The notes under the pieces: model-generated
Databases searched by the model: none
What the model was told of the DNA's origin: nothing
The model's input: the letters and a program-made list of their open reading frames with translations, nothing else
Translations under genes and position numbers: made by a program
DNA from: Microvirga sesbaniae
Lineage (GTDB): Bacteria > Pseudomonadota > Alphaproteobacteria > Rhizobiales > Beijerinckiaceae
Reading direction: 5' to 3'
Length of the DNA stretch: 37,130 nt
NCBI RefSeq assembly: GCF_025460805.1
Contig: NZ_JAMXFJ010000040.1
Location: 1 to 37,130, forward strand
In this document: positions 32,442-37,130 of the stretch, piece after piece
Layout: each line of letters opens with the position of its first letter
How positions within the stretch are numbered: position 1 is the stretch's first letter

Positions 32442-33385
32442 ATGGAATCTCCGCGCATCACAACGAAGCTGGTAGTCGCCGGAATCCATGAAGAACCTGG
32501 CGATGTCCGCGTGATCAAACTGAAGCATCCGCACAGGCCTTTTCTGCCGACCTTCGAACTGGGATCGCATGTCAATGTCCGTCATCCTACAGAAGGGTGC
32601 GTCAGTATTCGCTCTGCGGTGAGCTGGAGGATCTCAGCCGCTACAGGATAGCCGTAACGCTAGAAGCGCGCGGACGCGGCGGCTCGGCATGGATTCATGA
32701 TTACGCGACCCCAGGCGACGAATTGCTCGTCCCCACCCCGCGCAATTATTTTCCGCTCAAGGACAGTGGGAGCCCGACCATATTGCTGGCGGCATCGGGA
32801 TCACGCCGATCCTTGCAGTGGCCCGGCCCCTCTGCTGTCAGAGCAAGGCCGTTGAACTCGCTTATTTGCGCGGAGCCGAAGCCTTGCTCCACTACTGAAG
32901 ACCTTAGAGGAGATCATCAGCCTCGGAAGTTTGAGACTCCACTTCGACGATCAAATCGAAACCCGACAAGACATCAAGGGCTAATTGTCAACAAGGCCCA
33001 GTGGGGAACATCTCTATTACTGCGGCCCCCCGGCTTTATGGCTGCAGTCGCACGAGCTTGGGAACACTGGCCGGATGGCTCGGTCCATTTCGAAGCCTTT
33101 CAACTGCCGGTCCGGGATGATACGCAATCTGAACCGTTCACGATGGTTCTTCGCAACGGGACAGCTGTCCCGGTCCCCGCGGATAAATCCGCGTTAGTGG
33201 CCTTCCGGGCCACCGGCGTTCTGTTGATGGCATCCTGTGAGAACGGCGTTTGTGGGACCTGCGAGTGCAGATATCTGGAAGGTGTGTCGATCCATCTTGA
33301 TGCGGTACTTTTAAACGACGCCCGCAGTAATCGATTTATCCCATGCGTGTCGCGTGCGACGGGCGTTCTGAAACTTGACCTATAA
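32442..33385 (+). pseudogene. Phthalate-dioxygenase-reductase-like protein (FMN/NAD/2Fe-2S), several frameshifts
   Basis: The start MESPRITTKLVVAGIHEEPG is followed after a frameshift at about 32597 by RQYSLCGELEDLSRYRIAVTLEARG (flavin-binding RxYS). The NAD-binding part is broken (GIGITPILAVARPL in one frame, a stop near 32888). The C-terminal plant-type ferredoxin domain is open (ASCENGVCGTCECRYLEG with the Cys ligands). A family member has about 320 residues; this copy is interrupted at least three times. It lies 7 bp after the MOSC gene, so the pair probably once formed a single redox module. Now inactive. Confidence 0.7.
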
Positions 33386-33397
33386 AGGTGGGGAGAG

Positions 33398-33456
33398 ATG
33401 GACTCCAAGATCAGCTGTTTGAAAGAAGCAGAACGCTGCGGTTCATGGTTTGCCAC
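33398..33456 (+). pseudogene. Short ORF interrupted by IS3 element, 5' part
   Basis: After GGTGGGGAGAG an ATG at 33398 opens MDSKISCLKEAERCGSWFA. The frame is cut after 19 codons and two bases by the IS3 left end at 33457. Removing the element and one copy of the CCAC duplication joins it in frame to 36389-36482, giving TWTIDNAIHLHEGDEVKVG and then a stop at 36482. The rejoined product has about 50 residues and no domain I recognise; it could be the start of a longer, decayed gene. Confidence 0.5.
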
Positions 33457-34388
33457 TGACGTGAGCCCTGAGTTTCCTCCGCTCAGAGCTGGGTCCGCTG
33501 GTTGATTGATGCCCGTTGTTGGCGGTCATAGCAACTGGAAGGGTCGCTCCTTCCGATTGCAGTCCTCTGGTCGTGTGCTTGGCAAAGTCAGTCGGGGTCA
33601 TTCCTTTCAAGGCTGAATGAGGGCGGATGGTGTTGTAATCCCTTCGCCACGCGTCAAGGACCTGCCGGGCGTGCCGCAATGAGGTGAACAGGGTCTCGTT
33701 GAGGCATTCATCGCGCAGGCGGCCATTGAAGCTCTCAACAAAGGCGTTCTGCTGTGGCTTGCCTGGCGCGAAATACTGCCATTCCACGCTCGTGGTCTGA
33801 CACCACCGCAGCACTGCGGACGAGGTCAGTTCGGTGGCGTTGTCCGAAACACAGCTTATCGGCCGGCCACGGCAGGCAATGATGGCATCCAGCTCTCGCG
33901 TGACCCGCAGGCCTGAGAGCGAGGTATCGGCCACGAGCCCGAGGCACTCCCGGGTAAAGTCATCAACCACCGCCAGAACTCGAAAGCGGCGCCCGTCGGC
34001 AAAAGGCATCGCTGAGGAAGTCCAGGCTCCAGCGCTGGTTGGGCCCGCCCGGCAGCAGGATGGGAGCGCGCGTCCCCAGGGCCCGCTTGCGGCCGCCCCG
34101 GCGTTTGACCTGCAGTCTCTCCTCGCGATAGAGGCGCCGGAACTTCTTGTGGTTCATGACCAATCCCTCTCGTGCCAGCATGATCTGCAGGCGTCGATAG
34201 CCGAAGCGCCGGCGCACCGCCGCCACAGCTCGCATGCGTTCGCGCGCCGCGGCGTCGTCAGGTCGGGTGGAGCGATAGCGGACCGACGAGCGGTCGATCG
34301 TCAGAATGGAGCATGCCCGCCGCTCGCTCACGCCATGGGCTTGCATGGCATGAGCCACGGCCCGGCGCCTGGCAGCGGGCGTTACCAT
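33443..34388 (-). pseudogene. IS3-family transposase OrfB, one frameshift
   Basis: OrfB begins with TPAARRRAVAHAMQAHGVSE and contains the DDE integrase domain: RWSLDFLSDAF, then in a second frame DGRRFRVLAVVDDFTREC, SDNATELTSSA and FVESFNGRLRDECLNE. The break between frames is an extra A in the run AAAA at about 34001-34004, where a 3-base run would keep the frame. This copy is therefore probably inactive, unless the extra base is a sequence error. The frame runs past the left inverted repeat to a stop at 33443. Confidence 0.75.
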
Positions 34389-34394
34389 TTTTTT

Positions 34395-36060
34395 AGGACG
34401 GCAAACCTGACTGTCTGATAGAGTGTGGTGGTGGGGGTCTTCTGTACCTGATGGGAGGTGCGGGATGACCAGACTCTCAGGGCGGCCGGAGCGCGAGCGC
34501 GTGCTGCGGCCCGCCTGTCGGCTATGCCCGGCCTGCAAAGCCCCGATGCGCATCCGCTACGAGAACCACCGCACCCTTGTGACGCTGACCGGATCGATCC
34601 GCTTGCGGCTCAAGATCCGCTGGTGCGAGACCATCGGCTGCGACCGCTTCCACAAGCCCTATCGGCCCGAGAGCGAGGGCGCCTTGGCCTTGCCCCAGCA
34701 TGAGTTCGGGCTGGACGTCATCGCCCTCGTCGGGGCCTTGCGTCACCGCGAGCATCGCAGCGTGCCCGAGATCCACGAGGTGCTCACCACCCGCGGCGTG
34801 GCCATTGCCGAGCGCAGTGTCACCAACCTGCTCGACCGCTACGATGAGCTGCTCGCCACCCGGCTGATGGAGCGCCGCCCCTTGCAGAAGCTCCTGGCCC
34901 AGCAAGGGCGGGTCATTCTGGCGCTCGATGGCGTGCAGCCGGATGTCGGCCATAAGGTGCTGTGGGTGATCCGCGACTGCCTCTCGGGCCTCATCGTGCT
35001 GGCCCGCAGCCTGCTCTCCGGCCGGGCCCAGGATCTGGCGGTTCTCCTGCGCGAGGCCGTGGATGCTGTGGGCGTGCCGGTCGTGGGCGTGATCAGCGAC
35101 GGTCAGACCTCCATCCGTCACGCGGTCGCGCAGGTCCTGCCGGGCGTGCCGCATCAGCTGTGTCAGTTCCACTTCCTGCGCGAGGCGGCGCATCCGATCT
35201 TCGAGGCCGACCGGCATGCCAAGAAGGAGCTCAAGAAGCAGGTCCGCGGCATCCGCGGGATCGAACGGGCCGTGGAGGAGCGGGAGGATCCCGAAGCGGC
35301 CATCGTGCAAGGCTATTGCGCGGCCGTGCGCAGCGCAATCACCGATGACGGGCGGGCGCCGCTCGCCGCCTCGGGTCTCAAACTGAAGCAACGGCTCGAG
35401 ACAGTGGCCGGCAGCCTGGATCGGGTGCCGCAAAAGGGGGCTTCGCACCGGCGCTGACGCGCTTGCACCAGATGATCGTTCGCGCGCTGGAGCGCACCGC
35501 CTCGCTGTGGCCGGATGTGGAGTACGCCTACCGGTTCGTGCACGCCGTGGCGCATTGGCTTGGCAACCCGCACGAGGAGAGCGCCGCGATGGTGCGGCGG
35601 CGGGTGAACGGGGTTCTGGGCGCGATGCAGCGGCATCGGGCCAGGGCCGGGACGCTGGCCGGCGCCTTCGATCATTTCCAGAAGGTCACGCGCAGCTATC
35701 GCCCTGGCCTGTTCCACACCTATGCGGTGCCGGACCTGCCGCGCACCAACAACGATCTCGAACAGCTAGCTGTTCGGCTCCCAGTGCTATCACGAGCGGC
35801 GCGCGACCGGGCGCAAGACAGCGTCACCCGGTGCGGTTCTGCGTGGCTCGGTCCGGCTGATCGCCGCTAACGCGACCCGCGTGCAGGCTCCGACAGCCCG
35901 CGACTTGGGAGCCGCGAACCGCGAGCACTGGAGAAACTTGCGCCAACAGCTGGAAAAGCGACGCGTCGCGCGAACGCTGCGCACCCGCTTTCGGCATGAT
36001 CCCGCCGCCTACCTGGCTGCTCTCGAACAGCAGGCCTGCCAGTTAGCTTTGCCATCCTAG
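34395..36060 (+). mobile_element. DDE insertion sequence nested in the IS3 element
   Basis: The ends have imperfect inverted repeats: AGGACGGCAAACCTGACTG from 34395, against AGGATGGCAAAGCTAACTGG read inward from about 36058. Both ends abut a run of seven T (34388-34394 and 36061-36067), which is the poly-A stretch at the orfA/orfB frameshift site of the IS3 host element and marks the target duplication. The element is about 1.67 kb with a single transposase gene. I could not assign it with confidence to a named IS family. Confidence 0.75.
34465..36058 (+). pseudogene. Transposase of the nested element, two frameshifts
   Basis: The gene starts MTRLSGRPERERVLRPACRL with zinc-ribbon cysteines (LCPACK). 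It has a DDE catalytic core (VILALDGVQPDVG, VVGVISDGQTSIRHAV, and the Cys/His segment PHQLCQFHFLREAAHP) and ends with TRFRHDPAAYLAALEQQACQ. The frame changes at the A4G5 run near 35431-35440, and again at about 35764-35770, where CTAG is inserted in the otherwise expected GAACAGCTGTTCGGC. Two frameshifts point to an inactive copy. A large open frame on the opposite strand (35448-34522) is only a GC-rich shadow. Confidence 0.75.
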
Positions 36061-36067
36061 TTTTTTT

Positions 36068-36321
36068 GACGCGATATCCTTCAGGACGGCATTGTCCAGC
36101 ATCTGCTCGGCGAGAAGCCTCTTGAGCTTGGCGTTCTCGTCCTCCAGGGCCTTCAGCCGCCGGGCGTCAGAGACCTCCAGGCCGCCGTACTTGGCCTCAT
36201 AGTTGTAGAAGGTTGCCTCCGAGATCCCGTGCTTGCGGCAGATCTCCGCTGTCTTCGTCCCGGCCTCATGCTCCTTGAGCATGCCGATGATCTGCTCTTC
36301 CGTGAACCGTGAGCGCTTCAT
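36068..36321 (-). CDS. IS3-family transposase OrfA
   Basis: The frame starts MKRSRFTEEQIIGMLKEHEA at 36321 and shows the helix-turn-helix (EICRKHGISEATFYNYEAKY) and the coiled-coil LKALEDENAKLKRLLAEQML. OrfA is intact up to NAVLKDIASKK at the poly-A site, where the nested element begins; the frame then runs into that element and stops at 36043. An intact element would shift frame at this poly-A to make OrfAB. Confidence 0.85.
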
Positions 36322-36388
36322 TCGTCCGTCTCCACGTTGGACGGACTCTAACCTCATCTGGAGGAGTTCGCAGGGCTCACGTCACCAC

Positions 36389-36482
36389 GTGGACGATCGA
36401 CAACGCCATCCATCTCCATGAAGGGGACGAAGTGAAGGTCGGCCAGCACCAGGCCCCTCCGCCTCTCTGTGCACGATCATAA
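36389..36482 (+). pseudogene. Short ORF interrupted by IS3 element, 3' part
   Basis: This continues the frame starting at 33398: TWTIDNAIHLHEGDEVKVGQ, ending at TAA 36480-36482. It is in frame only after removal of the IS3 element plus one CCAC copy, which is good evidence for a clean insertion. No domain recognised. Confidence 0.45.
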
Positions 36483-36501
36483 CTGTACTCTTGTGCCCGC
36501 T

Positions 36502-36538
36502 TACCTGGCGGCTCTCGAACAGCTGGCCTGCCAGCTAA
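36502..36538 (+). repeat. Partial repeat of the 3' end of the nested element
   Basis: The bases TACCTGGCGGCTCTCGAACA and the following GCTGGCCTGCCAGCTA nearly match 36010-36046, the codons for YLAALEQQACQL at the end of the nested transposase. The flanks differ, so this is a small remnant of another copy of that element. Confidence 0.55.
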
Positions 36539-37042
36539 GAGCTGAACGCCATCAACGTCATCCTCTTCCGTGCCACCTTCACAGTCGACCTGCGCGATCC
36601 GGACGAAGGCAACCTCCAGGCCCGGGATGCGGCGCTGCCACATACCTGAACCAAGTTGCGGCCGACGAGGAGGTCTCGATTTTGGTTGGGCGTTTGGCAC
36701 GGTTTGAGCCCGTGACCTTCGACGCAGGGATCGTAGCAATGGTGGAGGAAGCCGCCCGCAATCGCGCGCTGACCTCAAGGCGCCTGACCTCGAGCGCCGG
36801 TCACGGCGCCTAGATGATCGCAGGAATCGCGCCCTCCGCCATGATCTTCTTGCCAAGCCTTGGCGGAATCAGCCCCAATCCGCGGGAGCATACGCCGGAT
36901 GCCGACCAGGTTGACGATGCGAACATTCTGCTCGACGTCGTCGCCCATCTCACTGAGGAATTAAGCGCCCATCATCGCATAGTTCCTCCGCCTCACAGTT
37001 TCCTGAGACACCCTATAAGCGGACGGGATCCGCAGAAGGGTG
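36539..37042. other. Decayed DNA before the terminal transposase gene
   Basis: No gene is recognised in these 504 bp. One plus-strand frame (to 36813) includes EEVSILVGRLARFEPVTFDA but has no known domain. The sequence from about 37000 (CTGAGACACCCTATAAGC) could be the left end of the element starting at 37043. Confidence 0.3.
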
Positions 37043-37130
37043 ATGACGATGACAGAGACGATGAAGGATGCGGCCGGTCCGGGCCGCGGTGGGCGCATGT
37101 CGCGCCATCGCAAACGCGAGGCGGTTCTGC
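37043..37130 (+). CDS. Start of a transposase gene (IS3-type helix-turn-helix protein), cut by window end
   Basis: An ATG at 37043 with GAAGGG just upstream opens MTMTETMKDAAGPGRGGRMS, followed by RHRKREAVL at the window edge. RRRKREAVLRLLRGE is the usual beginning of a helix-turn-helix transposase subunit in many alphaproteobacterial IS elements. Only 29 codons are visible. Confidence 0.55.
   Translation, partial: MTMTETMKDAAGPGRGGRMSRHRKREAVL

Larger units (their letters stand above)
33457..36384 (-). mobile_element. IS3-family element, itself carrying an inserted IS
   Basis: The ends are inverted repeats: TGACGTGAGCCCTG begins at 33457 and its complement CAGGGCTCACGTCA ends at 36384. Both sides have the direct repeat CCAC (33453-33456 and 36385-36388), a 4 bp target duplication as expected for this family. 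Without the internal insertion (about 1.67 kb) the element would be about 1.26 kb, a normal IS3 size. It contains orfA and orfB on the minus strand, separated by the inserted element. Confidence 0.88.

Noticed and set aside
34522..35448. 308-codon open frame on the minus strand
   Set aside because: It is antisense to the transposase of the nested element, which has clear DDE motifs; the product is Gln/His/Ala-rich without known motifs, a typical shadow in GC-rich DNA.
1..37130. CRISPR arrays, tRNA and rRNA genes, replication origin
   Set aside because: No regularly spaced repeats, no tRNA-like cloverleaf sequence and no rep genes were noticed by eye; a dedicated scan could still find weak cases.

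Overview
The window is a symbiosis (nodulation) region from a rhizobium, almost certainly an alphaproteobacterium of the Hyphomicrobiales. It carries a complete nodABCSUIJ operon (minus strand, 6796 to 125), the fucosylation genes nodZ, nolK, noeL and noeJ (plus strand, 11.8-17.4 kb), a five-gene operon resembling the Azorhizobium noeC locus for D-arabinosylation of Nod factors (minus strand, 23.4-18.5 kb), and nodD (minus strand, 27.5-26.5 kb). Three nod boxes are visible by eye, one before each biosynthetic operon. The mix of gene content and insertion sequences (IS630, IS5, IS110, IS3 and an unassigned DDE element) would suit Azorhizobium-, Methylobacterium- or Microvirga-like rhizobia, but the species cannot be fixed from the sequence alone.

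Layout: 1-110 is the tail of an IS5-type transposase. 125-6939 is nodJ-I-U-S-C-B-A with its nod box. 6940-9480 holds an IS110 remnant, a decapitated dctB and an intact dctD. 9744-11580 is an IS5-type transposase gene split by an IS630 element. 11614-17368 is nod box - nodZ - nolK - noeL - noeJ, with unusually long spacers. 17369-18518 is decayed DNA with a transposase orfA remnant. 18519-23605 is the arabinosylation operon with its nod box. 23606-24457 is decayed DNA. 24458-26446 is a fused acyltransferase-3/SGNH gene, followed by convergent nodD. 27972-31731 is a dapA-like gene, a methionine gamma-lyase-like gene and a divergent MocR-type regulator. 31985-33385 is a decayed MOSC plus flavin/iron-sulfur reductase pair. 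33398-36482 is a short ORF interrupted by an IS3 element that itself carries another insertion sequence. The window ends in the first codons of another transposase gene.

Functionally, NodD would activate the three nod-box operons. NodC/B/A/S/U build an N-methylated, carbamoylated lipochitooligosaccharide and NodI/J export it. NoeJ, NoeL and NolK make GDP-fucose for NodZ. The noeC operon would make a polyprenyl-phosphate D-arabinose donor through three steps equivalent to the mycobacterial Rv3806c/DprE1/DprE2 route, with a GtrA-like protein. Its last gene is a multi-spanning membrane protein that is a good candidate for the arabinosyltransferase.

The most unusual observation is at the head of the arabinosylation operon. 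The noeC reading frame begins with a diverged copy of the upstream region, ribosome binding site, start codon and first ~75 codons of the methionine gamma-lyase-like gene found 7 kb away. The copied upstream region includes the stretch where the MocR-type regulator probably binds. It lies between the nod box and the noeC start, which raises the possibility of dual control.
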